Below are positions 50,740-61,247 of a DNA stretch of 64,000 bases, one piece after another. Position 1 is the first letter of the stretch. Each line of letters opens with the position of its first letter. Made by a program: the position numbers and the translations under genes. Origin of the DNA: Siccirubricoccus soli (GTDB lineage Bacteria > Pseudomonadota > Alphaproteobacteria > Acetobacterales > Acetobacteraceae); assembly GCF_024178315.1 (NCBI RefSeq), contig NZ_JAMZIK010000009.1:39318-103317 (forward strand), written 5' to 3'. The notes under the pieces were generated by a model. That model was given only the letters and a program-made list of their open reading frames with translations. It did no database searches and was not told where the DNA came from.

Positions 50740-51933
50740 TCAGTTGGATGAAGCGGGCGGCTTCTCCCCCACCAGCTTCGCGTAGAGCTCGGGGTCGGTC
50801 GCGCCCTCGGTGCCGAACAGCAGCACGCGGCTGTCCTCCTCGAGACCCAGCGCGGCGCGGCCGAAGCCCTCCCGCGCCGCCAGCAGCAGGCCAGCAAGGC
50901 CGGCGACCGCGCTCTCCCCGGCCACCACCTTCGGGCTGCGGGCGGCCAGCAGCTTCATGGCATCCACGGCGGCAGCGTCCGGGACGGCCATGAAGGCGAA
51001 GGCGGCGCGCTCCAGCTCCTGCCACGCCAGCAGCGAGGGCTCGCCGCAGGCAAGGCCGGCCATCAGCGTGTCCAGCTCGCCCTCGATGGCGGTAGGGGCG
51101 CCGGCCTCGGCGCTGGCCAGCAGGCAGGCGGCCGCCTCCGGCTCCACCACCACCAGCTTCGGCACCTGCCCGGGATAGCGGGCGCGCATCTGGGCGGAGA
51201 CGGCGGCGGCGACGCCGCCGACGCCGCCCTGGACGAAGACATGGGTGGGCGGGGCGGGCAGCGCCTCCGCCGCCTCCTCCGCCATCACCCGGTAGCCCTG
51301 CATCACGTCGCGCGGCACTTCGGTATAGCCGGGGTAGGAGGTGTCGGAGACGACGAACCAGCCCTCCTTCTCCGCCGTTCTCTGCGCCTCCCGCACCGAG
51401 TCGTCGTAATTGCCGGGCACCACGCGGATGGTGGCGCCATAGGCGGCGATGGCGTCGCGCCGCCCCTGGCTGACATGCTCATGCACGAAGATCACGCAGC
51501 GCGCGCCGAAGCGCTGCGCGCCCCAGGCGACGCTGCGGCCATGGTTGCCATCCGTGGCGCAGGTGACGGTGATCTTCTGGGCGGCCTCCTTGTACTTGCC
51601 CTCGGCCAGCTCCGCGGCGGTGGCGGCCGGGGCGATGTCGCGCTTCGCCAGCTCCACCTGCAGCAGCCGCATCACCGCATAGGCGCCGCCCAGCGCCTTG
51701 AAGCTGCCGAGGCCGAAGCGGCCGCCCTCATCCTTGTAGTGAACGGCGGCCACCCGCGCGGCCGTGGCCACATCCGGCAGCTTGTGGAGCGGCGTCGCGG
51801 CATAGCCGGGCCAGGAGGCGATCTCCTCCTGCGCGCGGCGGAAGCCGGCCTCGGGCAGGGTGACGAGGCCGGGCGTGCCGTGATGGCGGTTGAGAAGCAG
51901 CCGGTAGGGGCGGCGGGGGAAGCTCAGGCTCAT
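50740..51933 (-). CDS. dpaL: Diaminopropionate ammonia-lyase
   Basis: A 397-residue PLP fold-type II enzyme. HYKDEGGRFGLGSFKALGGAYAV contains the PLP lysine (K79). CATDGNHGRSVAWGAQRFGARCVIFVHEHVSQGRRDAI and VQGGVGGVAAAV (phosphate-binding glycine loop) follow. The end (LLFGTEGATDPELYAKLVG) is typical of DpaL/YgeX. It splits 2,3-diaminopropionate into pyruvate and ammonia and can act on D-serine and related compounds. It is divergent from denD, with a 153-nt gap. Confidence 0.93.
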   Translation of the reverse strand: MSLSFPRRPYRLLLNRHHGTPGLVTLPEAGFRRAQEEIASWPGYAATPLHKLPDVATAARVAAVHYKDEGGRFGLGSFKALGGAYAVMRLLQVELAKRDIAPAATAAELAEGKYKEAAQKITVTCATDGNHGRSVAWGAQRFGARCVIFVHEHVSQGRRDAIAAYGATIRVVPGNYDDSVREAQRTAEKEGWFVVSDTSYPGYTEVPRDVMQGYRVMAEEAAEALPAPPTHVFVQGGVGGVAAAVSAQMRARYPGQVPKLVVVEPEAAACLLASAEAGAPTAIEGELDTLMAGLACGEPSLLAWQELERAAFAFMAVPDAAAVDAMKLLAARSPKVVAGESAVAGLAGLLLAAREGFGRAALGLEEDSRVLLFGTEGATDPELYAKLVGEKPPASSN

Positions 51934-52086
51934 GGCCGCAGTATATCGCGCGCCGGCGGCCGCGGCGCCATGGCGAGGGCCATCCTCGCTCATCAGGGCG
52001 CGCCGGGTCGCCGCCGGCCGCAGGCTGCCTTGCAACCCACAGGCCGTCACCCCAGGATCCGGGCGGCGATTGGCGGAGGTGGACCC

Positions 52087-53073
52087 ATGCAGATCACGAT
52101 CCTGGGCGGCGGCGGCTTCCTCGGCCAGAAGCTGGCGAAGCGGCTGGCGAAGGAGGGAAGGCTGGGCGACCGCGCCATCACCGGGCTGACGCTGTTCGAC
52201 CTGCACGCGCCGCCGGTGCCGATGGCCAGCTTCCCGGTGCGGAGCCTCGGCGGCGATGTCGCGGACCCGGCGCAGGTGGCGGCCGCCATCCCCCCCGGGA
52301 CGGCGGCGGTGGTGCATCTGGCCGCCGTGGTCTCCGCCCAGGCGGAGGCGGATTTCGACCTCGGGATGCGGGTGAACATCCAGGGCACGCTGGCGGTGCT
52401 GGCCGCCTGTCGCGCCCTGCCGAAGCCGCCCCGCGTGGTCTTCACCTCCTCCGTCGCCAGCTTCGGCGGCGGGCAGGAGGCGCGGCTGGAAGACGATGCC
52501 CGCCAGCTGCCCGGCAACAGCTACGGCGCCCAGAAGGCGATCGGGGAGCTGCTGCTGCAGGATGCCTCCCGCAAGGGCTTCCTGGATGCGGTGAACATCC
52601 GGCTGCCGACCGTCATCGTCCGTCCCGGGCGGCCGAACAAGGCGGCCTCCTCCTTCGTCTCCGCCATCCTGCGCGAACCCCTGCTGGGGCTGGAGACGGA
52701 GCTGCCGGTGCCGGAGGATTTCGCGGTGTGGATCTGCTCCCCGCGCCGGGCGGTGGAGTGGTTTCTGCACGCCCTGGCGATGGATACCGCGCCGCTCGGG
52801 CTGGATCGCGGCATCAACCCGCCGGGGCGGAGCGCCACGGTGGGCAAGATGCTGAGCGCGCTGGAGACGGTGGCGGGGCCGGCGGCGCGGAAGCTGGTGA
52901 AGCATGTGCCGGACCCGGCGATCGAGGCCATCGTCGGCGGCTGGCCGGCCAGCTTCACCGCGCAGCGGGCGCGCCGGGTGCTCGGCTTCTCCGAACAGGA
53001 GAGTCTGGAGGAGATCATCCAGGGCTTCATCGAGGACGACCTGGCCGCGACCCGGGCGGAGCGGGGGCTCTGA
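52087..53073 (+). CDS. denD: NAD-dependent epimerase/dehydratase family, D-erythronate dehydrogenase-like
   Basis: A 328-residue extended SDR. MQITILGGGGFLGQKLAKRLAKEG binds NAD, HLAAVVSAQAEADFDLGMRVNIQGTLAVLAAC and VFTSSVASFGGG follow, and SYGAQKAIGELLLQD has the Tyr-Lys pair. PVPEDFAVWICSPRRAVEWFLHAL and SALETVAGPAARKLVKHVPDPAIEAIVGGWP fit the D-erythronate dehydrogenase (DenD) group of the four-carbon acid sugar pathways. The kinase and isomerase partners of that pathway are absent here, so the substrate is inferred only from family. Confidence 0.8.
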   Translation: MQITILGGGGFLGQKLAKRLAKEGRLGDRAITGLTLFDLHAPPVPMASFPVRSLGGDVADPAQVAAAIPPGTAAVVHLAAVVSAQAEADFDLGMRVNIQGTLAVLAACRALPKPPRVVFTSSVASFGGGQEARLEDDARQLPGNSYGAQKAIGELLLQDASRKGFLDAVNIRLPTVIVRPGRPNKAASSFVSAILREPLLGLETELPVPEDFAVWICSPRRAVEWFLHALAMDTAPLGLDRGINPPGRSATVGKMLSALETVAGPAARKLVKHVPDPAIEAIVGGWPASFTAQRARRVLGFSEQESLEEIIQGFIEDDLAATRAERGL

Positions 53074-53143
53074 CCCCCGCCGCCGGCCCGGTTCACGGCG
53101 GGATTGATTCGCCATCGCCGTTGGAACCCCGCAGGATCGGGCC

Positions 53144-53944
53144 ATGGCGGAGGATCCGGGACCGCTCTGGGCGGCAGGCGAGGCCTATGAGCCCTATGTC
53201 GGGCGCTGGAGCCGGCTGGTGGCGCCGGTCTTCCTGGCGCGGCTGGGCGTCCTGCCCGGGGAGCGCTGGCTGGATGTGGGCTGCGGCACCGGCGCGCTGA
53301 CCGAGGCGATCCTGGCCACGGCCGAGCCGGCCTCGGTCACCGGCATCGACCCGTCCCTCGGCTTTCTCGCCTTCGCCCGGCGGCGGGTGCAGGATGCGCG
53401 GGTCCTGTTCCTGGAGGGCGATGCCCAGGCGCTGCAGGTGCCGGACGGCAGCTTCGATGCCGTGGTCAGCGGGCTCTGCCTGAATTTCGTACCGGACCAG
53501 GCGAAGGCGGCGCGGGAGATGCGGCGGGCGGCGCGGCCGGGCGGCACCGTCGCCGCCTATGTCTGGGACTATGCCGAGGGGATGGAGATGATGCGCCGCT
53601 TCTGGGATGCGGCGGCGGCACTGGACCCGGAAGGGGCCGGAGGCAGGGACGAGGCGCTGCGCTTCTCGCTCTGCCGGCCGGAGCCGCTGCGGGCGCTGTT
53701 CACCGGGGCAGGGCTGCGGCAGGTGGTGGTGGAGGCGATCGAGATCCCGACCGTCTTCCGGGATTTCGCGGATTACTGGCAGCCCTTCCTCGCCGGCGGC
53801 GCGCCGGCGCCGGCCTATTGCCGCGCCCTGCCGGAGGACCGCCGCGCGGCGCTGGCGGAGCGGCTGCGGGCGAGCCTGCCGCAGGCGGCGGATGGCAGTA
53901 TTCCGCTGCGCGCGCAGGCCTGGGCGGTACGCGGGGTGGCCTGA
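53144..53944 (+). CDS. SAM-dependent methyltransferase (UbiE/COQ5-like fold)
   Basis: A 266-residue class I methyltransferase. ERWLDVGCGTGALTEAIL is motif I, TGIDPSLGFLAFARRR the acidic-loop region, and FLEGDAQALQVPDGSFDAVVSGLCLNFV the motif II-III region. RAARPGGTVAAYVWDYAEGMEMMRRFWDAAAAL is common in this group. The substrate is unknown. It follows the denD-like gene by 70 nt. Its stop (TGACAGCCGGT) begins repeat A copy 3. Confidence 0.87.
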   Translation: MAEDPGPLWAAGEAYEPYVGRWSRLVAPVFLARLGVLPGERWLDVGCGTGALTEAILATAEPASVTGIDPSLGFLAFARRRVQDARVLFLEGDAQALQVPDGSFDAVVSGLCLNFVPDQAKAAREMRRAARPGGTVAAYVWDYAEGMEMMRRFWDAAAALDPEGAGGRDEALRFSLCRPEPLRALFTGAGLRQVVVEAIEIPTVFRDFADYWQPFLAGGAPAPAYCRALPEDRRAALAERLRASLPQAADGSIPLRAQAWAVRGVA

Positions 53945-54068
53945 CAGCCGGTTCGGAAAACCCGCACGTCCCGCGCCGGGTTTGGTGTGGCGGCAGCGCG
54001 CCAGACTCGCGGAACATGCCGGGAGCGCGCCTGTGGATCGGCATTCCGCGCGGCAAGCATGAGTGCCT
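53942..54068 (+). repeat. Intergenic repeat family A, copy 3
   Basis: It starts with the methyltransferase stop (TGACAGCCGGT). GCCGGGTTTGGTGTGGCGGC, GCGCGCCAGACTCGCGGAAC, GTGGATCGGCATTCCGCGCG and a tail GGCAAGCATGAG match the blocks of the other copies, but the first stem is decayed. It lies between convergent genes (methyltransferase and obgE). Confidence 0.55.
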
Positions 54069-54110
54069 ACGTCGCCGGCGTACGGGAAGGCTTGGCGGGG
54101 AGCCGCCGGG

Positions 54111-55298
<1,188 letters not shown>

Positions 55299-55340
55299 CT
55301 ACGGGGTCCTCGCGGCGTTGCGCAGCAACGGCGTGGGGAA

Positions 55341-55610
55341 CTACTCCGCCGCCTGTGCCAGCGGCACGACGGAGACATGGACACGCCCCTCCGCCTTCCG
55401 CTCGAACTTCACATGGCCGTCCACGGTGGCGTGCAGGGAATGCGTCCGCCCGACCAGGACATTGCTGCCCGGCTTCATCTTCGTGCCGCGCTGCGTCACG
55501 ATGATGTTGCCCGCGCGCACGACCTGGCCGCCGAACAGCTTCACGCCGAGGCGCTTGCCAGCGCTGTCGCGCCCGTTGCGGGAGGAACCGCCCGCCTTCT
55601 TATGTGCCAT
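55341..55610 (-). CDS. rpmA: 50S ribosomal protein L27
   Basis: An 89-residue L27. [44 protein letters not shown] is the near-invariant start, with the N-terminal tail that reaches towards the peptidyl transferase centre. It follows rplU by 15 nt. The C-terminus ends [11 protein letters not shown]. Confidence 0.98.
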   Translation of the reverse strand: MAHKKAGGSSRNGRDSAGKRLGVKLFGGQVVRAGNIIVTQRGTKMKPGSNVLVGRTHSLHATVDGHVKFERKAEGRVHVSVVPLAQAAE

Positions 55611-55625
55611 GGCTCAGTCCCCCTC

Positions 55626-55943
55626 TCAGGCGGTGGCGATGTCGGCGATGCGCAGCACGGTCTGGTGCTGGCGATGGCCGTTCTTCCGGCGGCTGTTCTG
55701 CCGGCGGCGCTTCTTGAAGATGATGACCTTGTCGCCGCGGTTCTGCTCCACGACGGTGGCGGTCACGCTGGCGCCCGGCACGGTGGGGGCGCCGAGGGTC
55801 AGGCCACCCTCGCCGCCCACGGCCAGCACGTCATGGATGGTGACGGTGGCGCCGGGCTCGGCCTCCAGCCTCTCCACCGTGATGACGGCGTTGGGGGTCA
55901 CCCGGTACTGCTTTCCGCCGGTGCGGATCACTGCGAAGGTCAT
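55626..55943 (-). CDS. rplU: 50S ribosomal protein L21
   Basis: A 105-residue L21. [44 protein letters not shown] and the conserved [24 protein letters not shown] end are diagnostic. It is the first gene of rplU-rpmA(-obgE). The ATG at 55943 has GAGG upstream. A good sigma-70-type promoter lies about 140 nt before it. Confidence 0.98.
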   Translation of the reverse strand: MTFAVIRTGGKQYRVTPNAVITVERLEAEPGATVTIHDVLAVGGEGGLTLGAPTVPGASVTATVVEQNRGDKVIIFKKRRRQNSRRKNGHRQHQTVLRIADIATA

Positions 55944-56081
55944 CTGCGGCCTCAACTGGTCGCGCCTTGGTGCGGGGCCGGGGGCGGCGCAGCCCCGGCG
56001 GAAACAGGCCCGAGGGGCGGAGCGGTGCCGGCGCACGCAAATGCGCGGCCCCGGCACAGGTCCGGCCATCGGAAGGCGGAG

Positions 56082-56111
56082 CGTATAGGGGCGGCGGAGG
56101 CCGAGAGTCAA
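56082..56111 (-). promoter_or_regulatory. Sigma-70-type promoter of rplU-rpmA
   Basis: On the minus strand, TTGACT (-35, 56106-56111) and TATACG (-10, 56082-56087) are separated by 18 nt. Transcription would start near 56075, giving a 5' leader of about 130 nt before rplU. This is the best consensus-like promoter seen in the window. Confidence 0.65.
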
Positions 56112-56232
56112 TGCCGGCCCGGCTGCCGGCCGGTCCCGGAGCGCCCAGCCCGTCGGCCGCAGGCGCACCAGACCGCCTTCGACACCGCCGGAGGCGACCA
56201 TTCGTAAGGGCCATGGAACCGGTTTCGAATTG

Positions 56233-56258
56233 GGGATGTCGCTGCTTCGCGGCATCCC
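56233..56258. terminator. Hairpin in the 320-nt gap after ndvA
   Basis: GGGATG-T-CGC (56233-56242) pairs with GCG-G-CATCCC (56249-56258), nine pairs with one internal mismatch. It lies between the ndvA stop (56432, minus) and the rplU promoter. The rest of 56112-56431 shows no gene or recognisable RNA. It has no T run, so a terminator role is only suggested by location. Confidence 0.35.
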
Positions 56259-56431
56259 GCCCCCGAAACCGCCGCCACGGCTGGGGCCTGGGTGGGCGCT
56301 CGACGGGACCGAAGGCGCAAGGCGTGCCCGGGCGGCATGCCCTGGAAGGAGCCGGCCGCACAGTCGAGCCCGGCGTAGCGGGCCTTGGGAGGCGGTTTCA
56401 GCCCCCTCTGGCACGGCCCGTCAGGGAAGCT

Positions 56432-58198
56432 TCACGCCGCCACGGCGGGGTCCGCCGCCAACTGCGTCCGCACCAGCTCGGCGAACCGCCCGCCCTGGCG
56501 CACCAGCGTATCGAAGCTGCCGCGCTCGACGATCCGCCCGGATTCGAAGACCATGATCTCATCCGCATCCCGCACCGTGGACAGCCGGTGGGCGATGATG
56601 AAGGTGGTCCGCCCCACCATCAGCGCCTTCAGCGCCCGCTGCACCCGCGCCTCGGTCGCCGCATCCAAGGCGCTGGTCGCCTCGCCCAGGATCAGCACCG
56701 GCGGGTCCTTCAGCAGCGCCCGGGCGATCGCCAGGCGCTGCCGCTGCCCGCCGGAGAGCGAAATCCCCCGCTCCCCCACCAGCGTGTCGTAGCCATGCGG
56801 CTGGCGGATGATGAAGTCATGCGCCTCCGCCATGCGGCAGGCGGTCTCCAGCTCCTCCTGCGTCGCTTCCGGTCGGCCGACCAGCAGATTGTCCCGGATG
56901 GTGCGGTTGAACAGCATGCTCTCCTGGAACACCACGCCGATATTCTGCCGAAGGCTGTCCAGGGTGATGTCCCGCAGGTCATGCCCGTCCAGCGTGACCC
57001 GCCCCTCCACCGGGTCCCAGAGCCGCTGCAGCAGCGCCATGGCGGTGGACTTGCCCGCCCCGGTCTGCCCGACCAGCGCCAGCGTCCGCCCGGGCTGGGC
57101 GACGAAATCCACCTGGTCCAGGATCCGGTTGCCGCCGGGATAGGCGAAGCCCACCCGCTCGAAGGTCACCAGCCCCTGCACCCGGCCGAGCGCCAGCGCC
57201 CCCGGCTTCTCCGGCACGGTGCTCCGGGCGTCCATCACCTCGAAGAATTCCTGGATGGCCGGCGCCTGGAACACCAGGCGGGAGACGAAGGCCACCGCCC
57301 CCTCCAGCTTGCCGATCAGCAGCGTGGCGAAGCCCATGAAGCTGACGATCTCGCCAACCGTCGCCCGCCCATTCAGGTGCAGCACGGTCCCCAGCACGAA
57401 GATCGCGATGGTGGTGAGGGTGGAGGAGGCGCGGGTGAGGACGGCGACCACCGCCCACCAGTTCAGCACCGGGAATTGGTGGTCCAGCACCTGCCGCACG
57501 ATGTCCCCGAACATCCGCGCCTCGGAGCCGAGGCGGCTGAAGGACTGCACCACCATCACATTGGACAGCGCATCCTGGGCATTGCCGGCGAGGCGGGACT
57601 GGAACCGCTCCACCTGGCCCTGCGCCGCCTCCGTCCGCTGGATGACGAGGCCGGTGACCACGCTGAAGACCACCACCAGCCCGATCAGCAGCAGCGCCAG
57701 GCGCCAGTTCATCGCCAGGGTCAGCGGCAGCAGCACCAGCATGGCGATGAAGGTGGACATGTGGTCGCGGAAGAAGGTCAGCCAGACGCCGAACAGATTG
57801 TCCGACCCGACCAGCATCACCTTCATCAGCCGGCCGGACTGCACATCCCCATGGAAGGACAGCGGCAGGGCGATCACATGCTCGAAGAAGCGGTGCATGG
57901 CGGCCAGGCGGTTGCGATGCGCCATGCGGTCCGCGAGCAGGGAGACGGCGACATTGGCGCCGATGCCGGACAGCCCGACCGCACCCCAGAGGGCGAGCAG
58001 GGTCAGCGCCTGATCCCACACCGCCGACCGGGTCATCCCCTGGGCGTGGGAGAGCACATCGACCACCCGGCCGAACAGCACCGGCTCCATGAACAGCAGC
58101 CCGGCCAGCGCGACATTGGCAAGGCCAAGGCCGATCGCCACGAAGCGATCCGGCGCCAGCAGCCCGAGCACCCGGCGATAGAGCGTAACGAAAGACAT
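56432..58198 (-). CDS. ndvA: Glucan exporter ABC protein NdvA-like (fused permease and ATPase)
   Basis: A 588-residue half-transporter. Residues 1-320 hold six membrane helices, with the start LANVALAGLLFMEPVLFGRVVDVLS as in NdvA. Residues 340-588 form the ATPase: Walker A GQTGAGKST (377-385), signature LSGGQ (481-485) and switch H537. The Walker B segment reads VLILGEATSALD: the Mg-coordinating aspartate is Gly505, while catalytic E506 is kept. NdvA exports cyclic beta-1,2-glucan in rhizobia. No NdvB synthase is adjacent, while an MdoH-type glucan synthase lies 9 kb away. Function may be impaired if the glycine is real. Confidence 0.87.
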   Translation of the reverse strand: MSFVTLYRRVLGLLAPDRFVAIGLGLANVALAGLLFMEPVLFGRVVDVLSHAQGMTRSAVWDQALTLLALWGAVGLSGIGANVAVSLLADRMAHRNRLAAMHRFFEHVIALPLSFHGDVQSGRLMKVMLVGSDNLFGVWLTFFRDHMSTFIAMLVLLPLTLAMNWRLALLLIGLVVVFSVVTGLVIQRTEAAQGQVERFQSRLAGNAQDALSNVMVVQSFSRLGSEARMFGDIVRQVLDHQFPVLNWWAVVAVLTRASSTLTTIAIFVLGTVLHLNGRATVGEIVSFMGFATLLIGKLEGAVAFVSRLVFQAPAIQEFFEVMDARSTVPEKPGALALGRVQGLVTFERVGFAYPGGNRILDQVDFVAQPGRTLALVGQTGAGKSTAMALLQRLWDPVEGRVTLDGHDLRDITLDSLRQNIGVVFQESMLFNRTIRDNLLVGRPEATQEELETACRMAEAHDFIIRQPHGYDTLVGERGISLSGGQRQRLAIARALLKDPPVLILGEATSALDAATEARVQRALKALMVGRTTFIIAHRLSTVRDADEIMVFESGRIVERGSFDTLVRQGGRFAELVRTQLAADPAVAA

Positions 58199-58484
58199 CA
58201 GGCCGTCCCTGCTCGTGTCCTGCCCCCGGGGTCCGCGGACCTCGCCCGCGCACGGAAGGGATCAGCAGACCTCTCCGTTCGAAGGCCGATGTCCCGGTCC
58301 CGGGGTCCACCGACCCCGAAACCATGACACCGGCGGCGGCCATGGGCGACCACCGCGGGCGCTGCCTACAGGCCCCGACCGGCCAGCCGCAAGGCTTGCC
58401 CGCCGCCGGCAACGGCGGCAGGAGTGCAAGATGATCGGCACAAGGGGACGGAAGTTCCCCGAGCCGAGGAGGAGACAGACCGGA

Positions 58485-59459
58485 ATGACCAACCCCATCA
58501 CATCCCGGCGCGCGGTGCTCGCCGCCCCCGCGGTGCTCGCCGCCCGGCCGGCCCGGGCGCAGCCCTGGCCGGCGCGGCCCATCCGGCTGATCGTCCCCTT
58601 TCCCGCCGGCGGCACCACGGATCTGCTTGCCCGGCTGCTGTCGGATGGGCTCGGCGCCCGGCTCGGCCAGCCCGTGGTGGCGGAGAACCGCGGCGGTGCC
58701 GCCGGGGTGATCGCGGCGGAGATGGCGGCGCGGGCGGAGCCGGACGGGCACACCCTGCTGTTCTGCTCCATCGGCACCGTCGCCATCCTGCCCCACCTCC
58801 ACAGCCGCATCGGCTGGCGGCCGGAGGATCTGGTGCCCATCGCCTATTTCGCCGATGTGCCGAATGTGATCGTGGTGCGGGCGGACGGCCCCTATCGCAG
58901 CCTCTCGGATCTGCTGGATGCGGCGCGGGCGAGGCCGGGGGAGCTCTCCTACGCCTCCTCCGGCAATGGCAGCTCGCTGCACCTCTCCGGGGAGATGCTG
59001 AAGGCGGCCGCCCATGTGGACATCCTGCACATCCCCTTCCGCGGCGGGGCGGACAGCGTGAACCAGCTCCTCGGCGGGCGGATCGATCTGGCGGTGAACA
59101 ACCTGCCCTCGGCCATCGCCATGATCCGGGACGGCAAGCTGCGGGCCCTGGCGGTGACGACGGCGGAGCGGACCCCGGCCCTGCCGGAGGTGCCGACCGT
59201 CGCCGAGAGCGGTCTGCCGGACTATGAGGCGACCGCCTGGTTCGGCCTGCAGGCGCCGCGCGGCACGCCGCAGCCGATCCTCGAGCGGCTGAATGCCGAC
59301 ACCCGGGCGATCGGCACCGACCCGACGGTGCGGGCGCGGGCCGAGATGGTGGGCGCCCGGGTGCGGCCCGGCAGCATCGCCGATTTCGCCGCCTTCTGCG
59401 CAGCGGAGAACGCGAAATGGGCGGAGGTCATCCGCCGCGCCGGGGCGAAGGTGGACTGA
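58485..59459 (+). CDS. TctC/Bug family periplasmic solute receptor
   Basis: A 324-residue Bug receptor. The leader has RR (MTNPITSRRAVLAAPAVLAARPARAQP), compatible with Sec or Tat export. PARPIRLIVPFPAGGTTDLLARLL and RLGQPVVAENRGGAAGVIAAEMAARAEPDGHTLL are the family signatures. GAGGAGGAG (58466-58474) precedes the ATG. It is the first of four Bug genes within 5.5 kb. Its stop starts repeat A copy 4. No TctAB genes are visible. Confidence 0.93.
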   Translation: MTNPITSRRAVLAAPAVLAARPARAQPWPARPIRLIVPFPAGGTTDLLARLLSDGLGARLGQPVVAENRGGAAGVIAAEMAARAEPDGHTLLFCSIGTVAILPHLHSRIGWRPEDLVPIAYFADVPNVIVVRADGPYRSLSDLLDAARARPGELSYASSGNGSSLHLSGEMLKAAAHVDILHIPFRGGADSVNQLLGGRIDLAVNNLPSAIAMIRDGKLRALAVTTAERTPALPEVPTVAESGLPDYEATAWFGLQAPRGTPQPILERLNADTRAIGTDPTVRARAEMVGARVRPGSIADFAAFCAAENAKWAEVIRRAGAKVD

Positions 59460-59652
59460 GACCCGGCCCGGCAGGTCCCCGCTTTCCGGCCGGGTATCGC
59501 GCGCAGGGCTGGGGTGGCGGCTGTGCGCCGGACTGAAGGACATACCGGCCGCGCACCCGGCCCCGGCATCCCGCAGGGCAGGCGGGTGCCGCGAGGCATG
59601 CCGGGGCACGGCGCCGGGCGGCGGGTCGGTGCAGGGCCGCCGGCATGAACCC
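59457..59652 (+). repeat. Intergenic repeat family A, copy 4
   Basis: It starts with the TctC stop (TGAGACCCGGC). ACCCGGCC (59461-59468) pairs with GGCCGGGT (59488-59495). ATCGCGCGCAGGG, GTGGCGGCTGTGCGCC and GGACATACCGGCCGCGCACCC match copies 1-3. The last part carries extra GC-rich sequence before a GCCGGCATGAA tail. Here the next gene is in tandem, not convergent. Confidence 0.6.
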
Positions 59653-59699
59653 CGCGCGTCGCCCCGGCGTTGCCGCCGCTCCGGCGGAAGGGCAGCGAC

Positions 59700-60978
59700 A
59701 TGGCGGAGCAGGACAGCACGCGGCGGGGGATCCTGCGCGTCCCCGGCCTGGCGGCGGCGGGCGTGGCGCTGGCGGGCATCGCCCAGGCCCAGGGCCCCTA
59801 TCCGCCGCCCTCCCCGATCGATGCCGGCCATGTCGAGGATGGCCGCATCCGCTTCCCCAATTGGCGCGGCGCGGCGGAACCGGAGAGCCCGCCGCCCCCG
59901 GCCCCGGCGCCGCCCGGCCGGCGCGTCGGCTTCGCCGTCATCGGCCTCGGCCGCATCGCGCTGGAGGAAGTGCTGCCCGCCTTCGGCGAATGCCGCCACC
60001 CCCGGCCGATCGCCCTGGTCTCCGGCCATCCCGAGAAGGCGCGGGTGGTGGCGGCGCAATACGGCATCCCCGACCGCGCCCTCCATGATTATGCCGGCTT
60101 CGACCGGCTCGCGGAGGATCCGGCGGTGGAGGCGGTCTACATCGCCCTGCCGAACGGCATGCACCATGAAGTTCGTGCGGCGCGCCGCCGCTGCCGGCAA
60201 GCATGTGCTCTGCGAGAAGCCGATGGCGAACAGCAGCGCCGAGGCGCGGGAGATGATCGCCGCCTGCTCCGCCGCGCAGCGCCTGCTGATGATCGCCTAC
60301 CGGACCCAGTACGAGCCCTTCAACCGCGCCGCCATCGGGCTGCTGCGCGGGGGCGCGCTCGGCCGGCTGCGCTTCCTCCAGGCGGTGAACACCCAGGTGA
60401 ACGGGCCCGGCCCGCAATGGCGCTACAGCCGGCGCATGGCCGGCGGCGGGGCGCTGCCGGATATCGGCCTCTACTGCCTCTCCGCCGCCCGCTTCCTGAC
60501 CGGCGAGGAACCGGTGGAGTTGCAGGCCTGGATGGGCAGCCCGCCCGGCGATGCCCGCTTCGCGGAGGTGGAGGAGAGCGTCGCCTTCCAGCTGCGCTTC
60601 CCCTCCGGCGCGCTGGCGCAATGCACCGCCAGCTACGGCGCCTTCCAGGAGAAGAGCTGGCGGGCGCAGACCGAGGCGGGCGGGCTGGACCTGCTGGAGG
60701 CCTTCGCCTATCGCGGCCAGCGGCTCCGCGTGCTGCGGAAGGGCGAGGGCGCGGTGCTGGAGGAACAGCCGCAGCTTCGCCACCGCAACCAGTTCGCCGC
60801 GGAGATCGACCACTTCGCGCAATGCATCCGCGAAGGAAAGCGGCCGCACACCCCAGGCGAGGAAGGCCTGCAGGACCACCTGCTGATGGAGGCCATCGCC
60901 CGCTCTGCCGCCGCGGAGGGGCGGCTGGAACGCCTGCCTCAGCCCCCAGCGCCGACGCGCGGCCCGGCGCCGACCTAA
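59700..60978 (+). pseudogene. Gfo/Idh/MocA family oxidoreductase, Tat-exported, with a frameshift
   Basis: Two adjacent frames together encode one 425-residue protein of the glucose-fructose oxidoreductase family. Frame 1 (59700-60170): twin-arginine leader STRRGILRVPGLAAAG, then GFAVIGLGRIALEEVLPAF (NADP binding) and AVEAVYIALPNGMHHE. Frame 2 (60172-60978): FVRRAAAAGKHVLCEKPMANSSAEA and the catalytic domain to the stop. The junction reads CATGAAGTTCGTG. Removing one G at 60171 restores the expected HEFVRRAA. The break is a true mutation, a recoding site or a sequencing error. It has GGAAGG before the ATG and TctC neighbours on both sides. Confidence 0.8.
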
Positions 60979-61012
60979 AGCAAGAAATCTCGCTCTCGCC
61001 CCTCGTTTGGGC

Positions 61013-61054
61013 GCGTGATCGCGGTTCGGTCAATTTGGCCTCAACCAATCACGC
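61013..61054. promoter_or_regulatory. Inverted repeat upstream of the TctC pair
   Basis: GCGTGAT (61013-61019) pairs with ATCACGC (61048-61054), and inside GGTT (61023-61026) pairs with AACC (61043-61046). The region is less GC-rich than its surroundings and lies 194 nt before the receptor start at 61248. It could be an operator or a leader structure. Confidence 0.35.
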
Positions 61055-61247
61055 TCAGGGCATGGGCGACGCGGAGGCTGGCGAGGGATCGGGGTCGCTG
61101 ATGCGCCCCGCCGGCAGCAGGAGCCGGGCCAGCCTGACACCCGTTCGCCAACCGGCCCGAGCCGCGCCAGCGGATCGGAACGCTCCCGGCTCGCTCCTCC
61201 CGCCCTGGCGTGCTAGGAATGGGAAAAATCGGGAGAACGTTCGACTC

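Noticed and set aside
56112..56431. Possible structured RNA upstream of rplU
   Set aside because: Only one moderate hairpin and GC-rich sequence are visible. It has no tRNA cloverleaf, no known leader consensus, and it lies upstream of the predicted rplU transcript start.
58230..58241. Palindrome GGTCCGCGGACC upstream of ndvA
   Set aside because: Short GC-only palindromes are expected by chance here, and nothing else supports an operator.
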